A stretch of 64,000 bases of DNA from Arcanobacterium sp. S3PF19 (GTDB taxonomy: Bacteria; Actinomycetota; Actinomycetes; Actinomycetales; Actinomycetaceae): positions 1-64,000 of the forward strand of contig NZ_JRMX01000011.1 in NCBI RefSeq assembly GCF_000758825.1, written 5' to 3'. The translations under genes and the position numbers were made by a program. The notes beneath the pieces were generated by a model that searched no databases, was not told where the DNA came from, and saw only the letters and a program-made list of their open reading frames with translations. Positions 1 through 8,940 of the stretch are shown one piece after another; position 1 is the stretch's first letter; each line of letters opens with the position of its first letter.

Positions 1-3000
1 GCCGGCCCAACACCGCATTGCCGCTCTCATCGGTAGTCAGCTCCTCCTGCACCGCACCCGCGGCATTGCGGATTTCGAAATGCGCCCCGGCGAGAGGAAT
101 GCCCACATCGTAGCTTTCCCCAACCGTTCTCCACATCCTGTAATCGGAATTTTCCTCCACTGCCCCGGCGGCGAAATCCTTCGTCACTCCTTTATACACA
201 GGCTCGAATTTCACCACGTGCACCCGTGCCCGGTAATTATCCAAAGTCCACGTAAGAGACTGCGCGTTATACTTATCAACCGCAAAATTATAGAATTTCA
301 GCGACTTTCCGTAACCCGACGGCGCCTTTATTTCGCGCGCCTGATATTCGCCTGCGGTGAGGTTGTCAAAAACAGCCGTACCGCCTTTCGTTTCCGCCAC
401 AGCCACGCGCACATAGGTATCCCCCTCTTTCCTAAACAGAGCGAAACTTGCACCGTCCGGCTTCGCATCCGGATCATCCGGATCCTTCTTCGTCACCGTC
501 AGCTTCGAGGGCGAGCCCTTTTGCTCATCCGGCACAAACAGCCCGTCCTGAATCAAAAACGGCTTACCCTGCCCATCGCACAGATCTCCGTCGGTATTAA
601 TCATGAACCGGTAACTGCTGCCGTTGATCTCGTAGTTGTCGGGCGCTTTCGTCTCCCGCAGTTCATAGACGACGTTTCGCTGCAGATTCAAAAAACGCGT
701 GCCGTAAGTGTAAGACCCGTTTTCCTGCATATAACCGGTTATATTCCCGGCGATTTTGTTTCCCTCGCGGAACAGGGAAAATTCGGCGCCGGAAAGCAGT
801 TCGCCGTCGGCACTCTGCCACTGTCCGAAAGGTTTACGCCCTATATCCCCGCGCACACCGAGTTTATAAACGGGCACGTAGTAGTTGTCGTTGGCAATTT
901 TGCCGTTCTTGCCCAAAACCACATGGTGGCCGTTGTACTTCACGGAAAACTCAATCGGATCTATCCGCAGCACGTGCCGCAGCGGGGTGTCCGTCTCCTC
1001 AAGGCGGTAGCTTCCCACCGGCACCCTGTAGAATTTCACCAGACCGTCCTCGTTGGATTTCACCGTCTGCACGGGCACATCGGCCCGCTGATCGTAACCA
1101 TGCAGATCCTTGGTATAAATCGGCGTCAGCCTAAACTGCACGCCTTTCAGCGGTTTGCCCGCTGCATCCACCTTGGTAAATTCCACCGATCCCACACTCG
1201 GAATAACCGGCACGAAGCGGGGGAAGTCCACCATATCCCGCAGCTTAATCCGATACACACCCAAAACCGGATCCATATCGGCAAAATCTTTCTCCTCCAA
1301 CCGGTAAACCGTGTTCGAAAGACCAAAGCCGGCCGGGGCACGCAACTCGCGGATCGTCCAGCCCACCGTGGCGCCGGCTACGAATTCAACCGTGCCGTCC
1401 GCGGCGGCGGAAGCGGTTTTGCGCAGCTTTCCGCTGCCGTCATACAGCCCGAACAGACCTCCCGAAAGAGGTTTTGTGCCCGTTTTGCCCACGCCCCGGG
1501 CAGTGGTAATACCCAGTTTCCTAAATGTAATCCGCGCGAACGGGGCAATAATTTTATTGCTCACCAAATTGGATTCAATTTTGTTTCCGTATTCGGCATC
1601 GTGCGCACGGCGTTTGTCGTTGTAGATAAAGCTGTTTACCGCTTCTTTGTACCAGTAGGCCTTATCCTGCACGTCCACTGCGGCCGGACCGGCCAGCATG
1701 GGCAGCGTTATCTGCGCTTTTGTGCGCGGAGGTACACTCGCGCCCGTAAATTTCACTGCCGTTACGTCTGCGCACCGTGCGGCAGTCCAATTCTGCCGTT
1801 CCAGATTATCGTTGGAAACACCGGGGTCGCAGCTGTAAAACGCGCTCCATCCCGCGGGCAGCACCGGTGCGCGGTTGGGGTCAACCCGGTTGGAAAACTG
1901 CGAAGTGCGTTCGCCGGAATACAAAGCGGTATCGCCCACCCGCGGCAGAATATCATAAATCACAGGGGAGTTTACCTGCAGCTCCGTGCCGTTGACCACA
2001 CGCAGAGAATAGTCGAAAGGAGCTCCCGCGGGCGTGGAAATCTTCTCCCGCCAGGGACCGTTTTCCGTGCGGACTTTCTTTTCCACATACAGTTCTTTCG
2101 TAGTGGAAATACCCGAAACCACAGCGGCTTTCGACCACTTCCCCGGACCCACCGGAGGATCGGTCACCTGATTTCCGTATCGCGTGTGCGCCCCCGTTGC
2201 GTGCAGATACACATTGTTGCTGATTTTCTTCGTCGTGTCGTCGACCAGCGTGGAGAAGAACATCGAAATATCGGCAATATGCCGCACCGGTTCCTCGGTT
2301 TCCACCTCATCGGCACTGAATTTCACGGCTGTCTGACCCGTGCCGCCGTAATTGGGCAGAATATCGTAGCGTGCGCCGGGCAGCAGGGCAAAGGCTTCGG
2401 TAAGCCGGACGTCTTTCACGTCCACACCCTTGGGAACCAGATCTATCAGTTCGAAAGCGGAGGACGGATCGCTGTAGTCGTTTTCCACTTCGCTGCCCAC
2501 GCTGTAGACGCGCTCGTTGCCGGAGAGAATATCCCGGGCGTCGTCCACGCGCTTAATCGCGGTAAATTTTCTTCCCGCCGGGCGAATGCGCACCGTACCC
2601 TGCGCATGCAAATCGGGCTGGCCCGTCACTTTCAGAACCGATCCGTTGTGCAGCACCTGCTTTTCTTCCGCAGCCGTTTCGTCATACAGAGGCTGCGCCG
2701 GATCCCTGATTTCGGTCTTAACCGTAAACTCGCAGCTGTCGCCTTTGGCAATGGTACTGATATTTTTTATCTCCAGAGTCAAATTGGGCTGCTTCGTTAT
2801 TTCTTCGGGGAGCAAAACCTCATCTTTGCCTTCAATCCGCGTTACGTATTTCACCCGGCCGGCAGAATCAGAGAGAATCACATCGGCACCGATCAGATGG
2901 GTATCGGGCACAATCGAGGTGTATTTCAGCCGCGGATCCGGCTCTCCGTCGGTAAAATCGGGATTCCCCATCTTTGCTTTTCCCGCTCCGAGGGAAATCT

Positions 3001-6000
3001 TCCAGGGAATAACCGACTTTTTGTCGTTGTCGGTATCGTAAATCACATATGAGCCAATCGGCGGATAATAATGCGGTCCGGCCGCTTTTTTGGCGAAATA
3101 CTGTTCTCCCGTCGGTATGGGCACCCTGTGGAACTGAAAAGAATCGGAGGAGGAAACGGCCACGTCCTTCTCTTCCTCGGTTTTGCCTTCCGGCACCAGA
3201 TGCGCATTGGCCGCATTGGATATCGAAGCATCCGTTTTTGCCCCCGGGAAATGCAGTTTCAGCGTCGCCAGGGCATTGTCTTCGGCAAGCAGCCGGCGTG
3301 CGGCAGTGTACGTAAGTTTATTGTCCGGCCCCTGCGTCCAGCCCGGATTTTCTTCCGCAACGAACACCGCACGCGCCTTCGTGCCGTCGTGTTTCTCATA
3401 CTCCGGCAGCTCATCCGTGATCGTATACCGGTCCATATTGCGGTAGAGATATTTCACCCCGAAATGGTAGATGGCATAGTTCATGCCTGTTTCGGAAACG
3501 TATGTTCCGCCCGGATCGCTGTCGAAATCACCCACATAACCGTAGACGTCTTTGCGCACTTTCTTCTCGAATGTGGGCAGATTGTAATATCCGCGCAAAT
3601 TGACTGTTTTCGTTTTCAGCAGCGGATTGTCTCCGTCCAGCAAAACAGCGGACACGGGGAAGTTCTTCCCCGAAGGCGTGATCCGCGGTGCAAGCTTCCA
3701 GCGCAGATAGAACACGATTTTCGTGCCGGTGTTTATCGGCTTTAGTTTAATATGCAGCACACCCGGGGCGATTACCTGCTCTTTTTCGATAAAAGACGAA
3801 CCGGAGCCGCGGACATAGCTTACGTAGCGCGGATCAAAATTTACGTTTATCGAGCCGTCGCCGAGACTCTGAGCGGAGTCAAAAGCCAGTTCCGTTTCCA
3901 GCTCGCTGTTTACCAAAGCGTCGGTAACCGTGCCGTTCAGAGTCAGTCTGCCTTTGTTCAGCTCGGCCGCGGAAAGCGGCGTATACACAAAAGTAACCTC
4001 GTGGGCGGCACCGTCTACGCGCACACGCTGTTTTGCCGGCATTCGGTACCCGGGAATCGCTGCGGGAGACGGAGACACAATTTTATTGTTCGGATCCAGG
4101 CCGTTGTCTTCGTTGTATTTCATCAGTTTACGCAGATCGTAAACCAATGTTTCGTCGGGACGGAGTTTTTTGCCGGCCGAATCCGTGTATCTGACGGTTA
4201 TTGTGGCGTTCACCGGCCCCTCGATAATCTTCATGTATTCCGTGTCTTCCACACCCGCGGGACGCACACCCGACTTGGGGTGGATATATGCCGGCCGGCC
4301 CAAATAGAAAGCGTATTGCCTCTCCAGCATTTTCGCCACTGCCTCAACGTCCTCGTCGTCCTCTTCAAAGGCCAGGGAGATATTTTTCCTTACCCCCGGG
4401 TCAACACCGCTGTCCGCACCGAAAATATAGTCGAAGCCACTGTGCGGCTTTAATTTTCCCCACGAGAGCGGAAGTTTTTTAACCGGGCATCCCTCCAGGA
4501 AATAGTCGGTGAACAAAGAAGTGATTTTGCCCCAGCTGTCCGGGATATTTGTGATTTTGCTGCCGGAAAAAGGCTGCTGGGCCACGGTGGTTATTTTTCC
4601 CCAGTCGGAGGGAATCTCGGTGATTCTGTTGCTTCCAAAAACGAAAAGCGGCAGTTCCGTGATTTCACCCCAGTTGGACGGAATCTTTTCGATTTTGTTG
4701 TCGTAAAACGCCTCTTCCCCGAATTTTGCGACTTTTCCCCAGCTCGCGGGCAGCGCGGGAATCAGATTGCTCTCAAAGGCCGATTTCCCGATCTCCGTCA
4801 CGCTTCCCCAGTCGCGGGCGAAATCGGCAATTTTATTGTCTTTAAACGCCTCTTCCTCGATCTTCGTGACTTTTCCCCAGCTTTGCGGGACGGAGGGAAT
4901 TTTATTCCCGTAGAAGGTCTGTTTGCCGATTTCGGTGATTTCACCCCAGGAATCGGGGAATGTGGAAATTCGGTTGCTCTTAAACGCATACCAGCCGATA
5001 TAGTTCACTTTTCCCCAGCTCGCGGGCAGCGCGGCAATATTGTTCTCCTCAAAAGCCCTCCACCCGATTTCGGTGATTTCACCCCAGTCGGAGGGAATTT
5101 TGGTGAGTTTGTATCCCACGAAAGCCTCACTGTCGATCTTGGTCACTTTCCCCCAGGAAAGAGGAAGCGAGGAAAGCCCAACACCGAAAAGTCCTTTCTG
5201 TATTTCGGTGATTTCACCCCAGGAATCGGGAATAGAGGTAACATTCGTTTCCCCAAACGCCTCCGAACCCAGATAATTAATTTTTCCCCACGTCTGCGGC
5301 ACGGTATCCAACGGATTGTTCTTGAACGCGCCGCCTCTGACTGCGGTGATTTCACCCCAGGAATCGGGAATTTTTCTGATTTTGTTGCCCTCAAAAGTAT
5401 AGGAGTCAATCTCCGTGATTTTCCCCCAGGCAGGAGGAAGAACCGCGATCTTGTTGCTCCCAAAAGCACTTCCGCCTATTGTGCCTACGTTTTCCCAGCT
5501 GCCGGGCAGATTTTCTATCTGATTGCCGTAGAAGGCACTGCTTTTTATCTCGGTGATCTTCTTCCAGGTATCGGGCAGTACCGAAATTTTATTGCCGGAG
5601 AATGCGCTTTCCCCGATTTCGGTGATTTCGCCCCAGCTGCCGGGGATCTCCCGCACTCTGTTATTACTGAAAACGTAGGAGGGCAATTCATCTATTTTCC
5701 CCCAGGACGGTGGAATTCTGCCGATTTTATTCCCCGAGAAGGCGGAGAGTCCCAGCTCCTTTACTTTTTCCCAGGACGGGGGAATCTCCTCAATCTCATT
5801 GTCCTGAAACACACCGTAACTCGAATTGCGGCGGGTTTCTTCCCCGGCTGCGGTGATTTCGCCCCAGCTTGGCGGTATTTTCCTGATCCTGTTATGGGCA
5901 AAAGCACCGTTTTGCAGATAGGAGATACGGCCCCAGGAATCGGGAATCGATGAAATCTTATTGTTGGCGAACGCATCCTCCGACACGCTCCCGACCTTTC

Positions 6001-8017
6001 CCCACGAAAGCGGCAGAGACCCAATCTCATTATGTTCAAACGAACCGCTGTCTATGCTGCTGATCTCTCCCCAGCTCGGGGGAAGAGAGCGCAGTTTATT
6101 GTTCGAAAAAGCATACGAACTTACATCCACCACTTTTCCCCAGCTCGCAGGGAGCGCAACAAGTTTGTTGCCGCTAAAAGCGTAGTAATCGATGTATCTG
6201 ATTTCACCCCAGTCGGAGGGGATTTTGGTCAGACCCTTCCCATTGAAAGCGAAGCGGCCGATTCCGCTGACCCGTCTGCCGTATGTGTCCACGCTTGGCC
6301 AACAGGGAATCTCGGTTGCATGCGCATGGTTTCCCTGAGGATTGAAACCGGTGATTTTCCCATCATTATCGTAAGTGAAATCTTTTACTTTCCACCCGGT
6401 GCAGATCGGCATCTGCGGCCAATCCATTCCCACGAGTATTTTTCCCGGCGTAACGGCGGTGTTTCCCCGCTCATCCGTTGCCCGGTACCACACATCGTAA
6501 ACCGTGTTTTGTTTCGGATCTTTGATTTCGTCGGGAAATACGGTAACGCTTATACTTTGGCCCTTTGTATCGTAGGCATACATTCCCTTAAGCAGTGCCG
6601 CACGGTCGATCTTTTCCCCTACCGCGAAACGCTTATTAAATTCACCGCTGATATAGGGAAGGACATTTTCCCGCCGATACCGAATTTTCAGTGCATACTT
6701 ATCCCTGTCCGGCGTGAAATACAGTTTGTCTCCCCTCAGAGTTGCACCTGTGGCACCCTGCGCCGTGAAACCCGCAAAACGCGGCACGTCCATCGTGTTT
6801 TCGCTGTCTTTGTAATACACTCCGTTGGGATCGAAGAACTCGCTGTCCATCACGCGCGGCGAAACAATATCGACTCCGTTTTCGTCCACATAGCTGATCT
6901 GCAGGGAAACGGAATTGCGCACGTTTCCGAAGCCTGTGGAATACTTCGCGTTTTTCACCGCGGCGGGAGAAGAAGGATCAATTTTTATCCAGCGTTTGTT
7001 GTTGGCAAATACGTCCCTGCCAAAATTCCGCAGAGTGTCGGGAAAAGCGGCCTGCGAAAAGTGGTTCCCGCTGAAAACGGCGTCGCCCACCGTCACCAGT
7101 CCGCGGCGGAAAGAAAAATCCCCCAGATCGTTGTTCGCAAAACACGCGTCGCCCAAAACCGTAACCGTATCGGGCAGCAATACGCCGGTGAGCCTGTTGT
7201 CGCGAAAAGCGTTGGCAGGCACCTCGGTAAGACGCGCAGCGGTATCCGTGATCTGCCGTTCTTCCTTTATCTCAAGGGACGTCAGCTCATTGTCGGCAAA
7301 CGCGCTTTCCCCCAGAGATTCAATGTTTTTCAGCACAAGAGCGCCGCGGAGCTTATTTTTCTGAAATGCGGATTTTCCTATTTTGTGCAGAGACGACAGA
7401 TCAGGTGCCGTCAGAGCGTTGTCGTAAAATGCCCTGTCGCCGACCGCAGCCACGCTTGGGGGCAGCACCGCTTCGGTCAGTCCCAGAGATTTAAACGCCT
7501 CGTCGCCGACAGCGGTTATTCCCGAAGGCACTTCCAGTCGGTGATGGTCGCGAAAATAGTTTTTTCCCTCTTCCGTCAGACCCGTGACTACGGAGCCGGA
7601 AACCGTGAAAAGGGAATTCCCGGAAGAACGCACTGCGGAAAATGCCGCAGACGCGGCGGAAAACAGCGATGCGACCGAACTGCCCGTTTTGATCATTTCG
7701 CGCGACAGACGCACCGAGCGCATAAACACATCCCGTTTTTGCCCTGCGGAAAGAGCCGACTCCGAAGCTGCGTTCCGCCCCGGAATACGGTTCTGAAGTT
7801 TTCCGTGGGCGAATGCGAAACCGGGATGAAGCATTTTCGCACCGGCCAAAGTCTTCGCCCCGGCGGACAGACGGGAGAAAGAGGCACTGTCTGCTTTCCG
7901 CCCGGGTGCCTGCGCAATCCGGCTGCTCTGCCCGAGCGGATCGGCCGCGGCAGGTCCGAGGGGAAAACACAGAAGGAGAGACAGACAGAAACCGGTAAAA
8001 CGGACAAAACGTTTCAT
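1..8017 (-). CDS. Giant secreted surface adhesin with Trp-containing leucine-rich repeats and Cna-B-like domains (3' end outside window)
   Basis: The frame stays open from the ATG at 8017 to base 1, at least 2,672 codons, with no stop in my codon-by-codon reading. It starts MKRFVRFTGFCLSLLLC, a Sec signal peptide, after an AGAGG ribosome site. Residues about 150-340 are BspA/LRR_5-type repeats (AF..N.L pattern). Residues about 360-450 and 1265-1350 resemble MucBP units (YVDENG, YTDSAGKKL, PGY). Residues about 590-1190 are some 26 repeats of 23 residues built on SWGEITEIG...AF.GNKI..IP. From about residue 2160 there are several Cna-B/SpaA prealbumin-like domains (YRLEET, YELRETKAP, YQAREIKAP), which in relatives form intramolecular isopeptide bonds. 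A C-terminal sorting signal would lie beyond the window. A role in adhesion is inferred from domain content; the ligand is unknown. Confidence 0.9.
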   Translation of the reverse strand, partial: MKRFVRFTGFCLSLLLCFPLGPAAADPLGQSSRIAQAPGRKADSASFSRLSAGAKTLAGAKMLHPGFAFAHGKLQNRIPGRNAASESALSAGQKRDVFMRSVRLSREMIKTGSSVASLFSAASAAFSAVRSSGNSLFTVSGSVVTGLTEEGKNYFRDHHRLEVPSGITAVGDEAFKSLGLTEAVLPPSVAAVGDRAFYDNALTAPDLSSLHKIGKSAFQKNKLRGALVLKNIESLGESAFADNELTSLEIKEERQITDTAARLTEVPANAFRDNRLTGVLLPDTVTVLGDACFANNDLGDFSFRRGLVTVGDAVFSGNHFSQAAFPDTLRNFGRDVFANNKRWIKIDPSSPAAVKNAKYSTGFGNVRNSVSLQISYVDENGVDIVSPRVMDSEFFDPNGVYYKDSENTMDVPRFAGFTAQGATGATLRGDKLYFTPDRDKYALKIRYRRENVLPYISGEFNKRFAVGEKIDRAALLKGMYAYDTKGQSISVTVFPDEIKDPKQNTVYDVWYRATDERGNTAVTPGKILVGMDWPQMPICTGWKVKDFTYDNDGKITGFNPQGNHAHATEIPCWPSVDTYGRRVSGIGRFAFNGKGLTKIPSDWGEIRYIDYYAFSGNKLVALPASWGKVVDVSSYAFSNNKLRSLPPSWGEISSIDSGSFEHNEIGSLPLSWGKVGSVSEDAFANNKISSIPDSWGRISYLQNGAFAHNRIRKIPPSWGEITAAGEETRRNSSYGVFQDNEIEEIPPSWEKVKELGLSAFSGNKIGRIPPSWGKIDELPSYVFSNNRVREIPGSWGEITEIGESAFSGNKISVLPDTWKKITEIKSSAFYGNQIENLPGSWENVGTIGGSAFGSNKIAVLPPAWGKITEIDSYTFEGNKIRKIPDSWGEITAVRGGAFKNNPLDTVPQTWGKINYLGSEAFGETNVTSIPDSWGEITEIQKGLFGVGLSSLPLSWGKVTKIDSEAFVGYKLTKIPSDWGEITEIGWRAFEENNIAALPASWGKVNYIGWYAFKSNRISTFPDSWGEITEIGKQTFYGNKIPSVPQSWGKVTKIEEEAFKDNKIADFARDWGSVTEIGKSAFESNLIPALPASWGKVAKFGEEAFYDNKIEKIPSNWGEITELPLFVFGSNRITEIPSDWGKITTVAQQPFSGSKITNIPDSWGKITSLFTDYFLEGCPVKKLPLSWGKLKPHSGFDYIFGADSGVDPGVRKNISLAFEEDDEDVEAVAKMLERQYAFYLGRPAYIHPKSGVRPAGVEDTEYMKIIEGPVNATITVRYTDSAGKKLRPDETLVYDLRKLMKYNEDNGLDPNNKIVSPSPAAIPGYRMPAKQRVRVDGAAHEVTFVYTPLSAAELNKGRLTLNGTVTDALVNSELETELAFDSAQSLGDGSINVNFDPRYVSYVRGSGSSFIEKEQVIAPGVLHIKLKPINTGTKIVFYLRWKLAPRITPSGKNFPVSAVLLDGDNPLLKTKTVNLRGYYNLPTFEKKVRKDVYGYVGDFDSDPGGTYVSETGMNYAIYHFGVKYLYRNMDRYTITDELPEYEKHDGTKARAVFVAEENPGWTQGPDNKLTYTAARRLLAEDNALATLKLHFPGAKTDASISNAANAHLVPEGKTEEEKDVAVSSSDSFQFHRVPIPTGEQYFAKKAAGPHYYPPIGSYVIYDTDNDKKSVIPWKISLGAGKAKMGNPDFTDGEPDPRLKYTSIVPDTHLIGADVILSDSAGRVKYVTRIEGKDEVLLPEEITKQPNLTLEIKNISTIAKGDSCEFTVKTEIRDPAQPLYDETAAEEKQVLHNGSVLKVTGQPDLHAQGTVRIRPAGRKFTAIKRVDDARDILSGNERVYSVGSEVENDYSDPSSAFELIDLVPKGVDVKDVRLTEAFALLPGARYDILPNYGGTGQTAVKFSADEVETEEPVRHIADISMFFSTLVDDTTKKISNNVYLHATGAHTRYGNQVTDPPVGPGKWSKAAVVSGISTTKELYVEKKVRTENGPWREKISTPAGAPFDYSLRVVNGTELQVNSPVIYDILPRVGDTALYSGERTSQFSNRVDPNRAPVLPAGWSAFYSCDPGVSNDNLERQNWTAARCADVTAVKFTGASVPPRTKAQITLPMLAGPAAVDVQDKAYWYKEAVNSFIYNDKRRAHDAEYGNKIESNLVSNKIIAPFARITFRKLGITTARGVGKTGTKPLSGGLFGLYDGSGKLRKTASAAADGTVEFVAGATVGWTIRELRAPAGFGLSNTVYRLEEKDFADMDPVLGVYRIKLRDMVDFPRFVPVIPSVGSVEFTKVDAAGKPLKGVQFRLTPIYTKDLHGYDQRADVPVQTVKSNEDGLVKFYRVPVGSYRLEETDTPLRHVLRIDPIEFSVKYNGHHVVLGKNGKIANDNYYVPVYKLGVRGDIGRKPFGQWQSADGELLSGAEFSLFREGNKIAGNITGYMQENGSYTYGTRFLNLQRNVVYELRETKAPDNYEINGSSYRFMINTDGDLCDGQGKPFLIQDGLFVPDEQKGSPSKLTVTKKDPDDPDAKPDGASFALFRKEGDTYVRVAVAETKGGTAVFDNLTAGEYQAREIKAPSGYGKSLKFYNFAVDKYNAQSLTWTLDNYRARVHVVKFEPVYKGVTKDFAAGAVEENSDYRMWRTVGESYDVGIPLAGAHFEIRNAAGAVQEELTTDESGNAVLGR
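4460..6240 (-). repeat. Array of ~26 Trp-containing 23-aa (69-bp) LRR-like repeats inside the adhesin
   Basis: Translated on the minus strand, a tryptophan recurs every 23 residues from the codon at 6209-6211 to the codon at 4460-4462. The spacing totals 25 intervals of 69 bp plus 24 bp, mostly explained by one unit with eight extra residues (ETRRNSSY). The unit reads SWG(E/K)ITEIG.AF.GNKI..IP. Most neighbours alternate WGE and WGK, so the underlying period may be 46 residues. At DNA level the string TTCACCCCAG recurs in the E-type units. The unit length and AF/N/I positions match the BspA-like LRR_5 family, but the Trp-Gly pair replaces the usual SV. Confidence 0.9.
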
Positions 8018-8063
8018 TGAAACGAATACCTCTGACAATCAAAAAATCATTAAAGCAAGAGAC

Positions 8064-8093
8064 ATTCTAGTTAAAAAATCCCCCCCCCCGCAA
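8064..8093 (-). promoter_or_regulatory. Putative phase-variable promoter of the adhesin: G10 tract in the -35/-10 spacer
   Basis: On the minus strand a -10-like TAGAAT (8069-8064) is preceded by ten A/T-rich bases and then a run of ten G (8089-8080) adjoining TTGC (8093-8090). Taking TTGCGG as the -35, the spacer is 18 bp with the present run and would be 17 with one G fewer. The predicted start of transcription is about 40 bases before the ATG at 8017. It is the only homopolymer of this length I noticed in the window. Function is inferred from known spacer-tract phase variation in other bacteria. Confidence 0.55.
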
Positions 8094-8164
8094 AGATATG
8101 TGATATATAGTACTGCATTCACATATACTGCGAGGGGCGGGGCACGGAGGCGGCCCGGGAGACC

Positions 8165-8899
8165 CTATGCGTCCAGGGGAACCACAATGCACCCGTATTC
8201 TTCGCACAGATAAATCTCATCCGGATCAAGTGCGCGGATCCGTGCCACTTCGGAGGAAGGAAGTTCCACACCCCCGGTAGACTGCCCGTTGCGGTATAGA
8301 CCGATTATCGCCGGAGCGCCTGCGGCGCGGGCATTTTCATAAGCGTCCCTCAAATCTTCGTCCAGCTGCGCGTATATCTGTTCCCGCCTGAGTTTTATTT
8401 CCTCCGCCTGCTGCCGGTTTTCCTCCAAAGCAAGACTCAGGTCCTTTTCCAGGGCGGATTTTGTTTCTTCCGCACGGCGGCGGAGCAGAGCCAGTTCTTT
8501 TTGTGCGCTCCCGTTTTCTTCCGCAGCTTCCATCGCTTCGAGCTGTTTCTCCTCCAACTGCGCAATCTGCCCCCGCAGGGTGTCGATCTCGTTTTGCAGC
8601 GCAAGCAGTTCGCGCGAATCCATCCCCACGCCTGCGCGCAGCCGTTCCTCTTTTTTTGCCGCCAGAGCCGACTTGGTCTCTGCCTGCGCACCTATCCGAT
8701 CCGCGCAGGCGTTGTATTGCGCCGCTTCTTCAGCCAGCCGGAGACGGCGTTTCTCCAGTTTTGCCAAAGTTTCGTTTTCTCCGGCGACGGCGGCCAGCAG
8801 AGGATGCGTCTTTGCTTCCTGCCGCAGCTGCAGCAGACGCGCATCCAATTGCGCGACCGTGAGTAACTGCAGCTGCTGAGAATGTGGGGCGCGGGGCAT
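8165..8899 (-). CDS. DUF164/CdsZ-like coiled-coil protein with degenerate zinc ribbon
   Basis: This is a 244-residue protein with a long Ala/Glu/Lys-rich coiled coil (about residues 15-185) and a C-terminal segment that follows the DUF164 pattern (ELPSSEVARIRALDPDEIYLCEE). The next gene on the strand, NIF3, is its standard actinobacterial partner. In the family the C-terminal ribbon carries two CxxC pairs. Here the first pair is absent (YRNGQSTGG) and the second reads CEEYGC, so normal zinc binding is unlikely. The family is poorly characterised; roles in scaffolding or nucleic-acid binding have been proposed. Family assignment is firm and function unknown. Confidence 0.82.
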   Translation of the reverse strand: MPRAPHSQQLQLLTVAQLDARLLQLRQEAKTHPLLAAVAGENETLAKLEKRRLRLAEEAAQYNACADRIGAQAETKSALAAKKEERLRAGVGMDSRELLALQNEIDTLRGQIAQLEEKQLEAMEAAEENGSAQKELALLRRRAEETKSALEKDLSLALEENRQQAEEIKLRREQIYAQLDEDLRDAYENARAAGAPAIIGLYRNGQSTGGVELPSSEVARIRALDPDEIYLCEEYGCIVVPLDA

Positions 8900-8940
8900 A
8901 AATGCTCACTTTCACTCGGTTCCGTTTTATTGTTTCATAT

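Noticed and set aside
80-3052. A 990-codon open frame on the plus strand
   Set aside because: It is antisense to the adhesin; the translation is His/Arg/Phe-rich with no domains, and the minus frame has clear Cna-B features.
4460-6240. CRISPR-like array (regular 69-bp spacing)
   Set aside because: The repeats are coding, with no unique spacers of constant length and no cas genes.
6032-8020. A 662-codon plus-strand open frame
   Set aside because: Antisense to the signal peptide and LRR region of the adhesin, low-complexity basic product.
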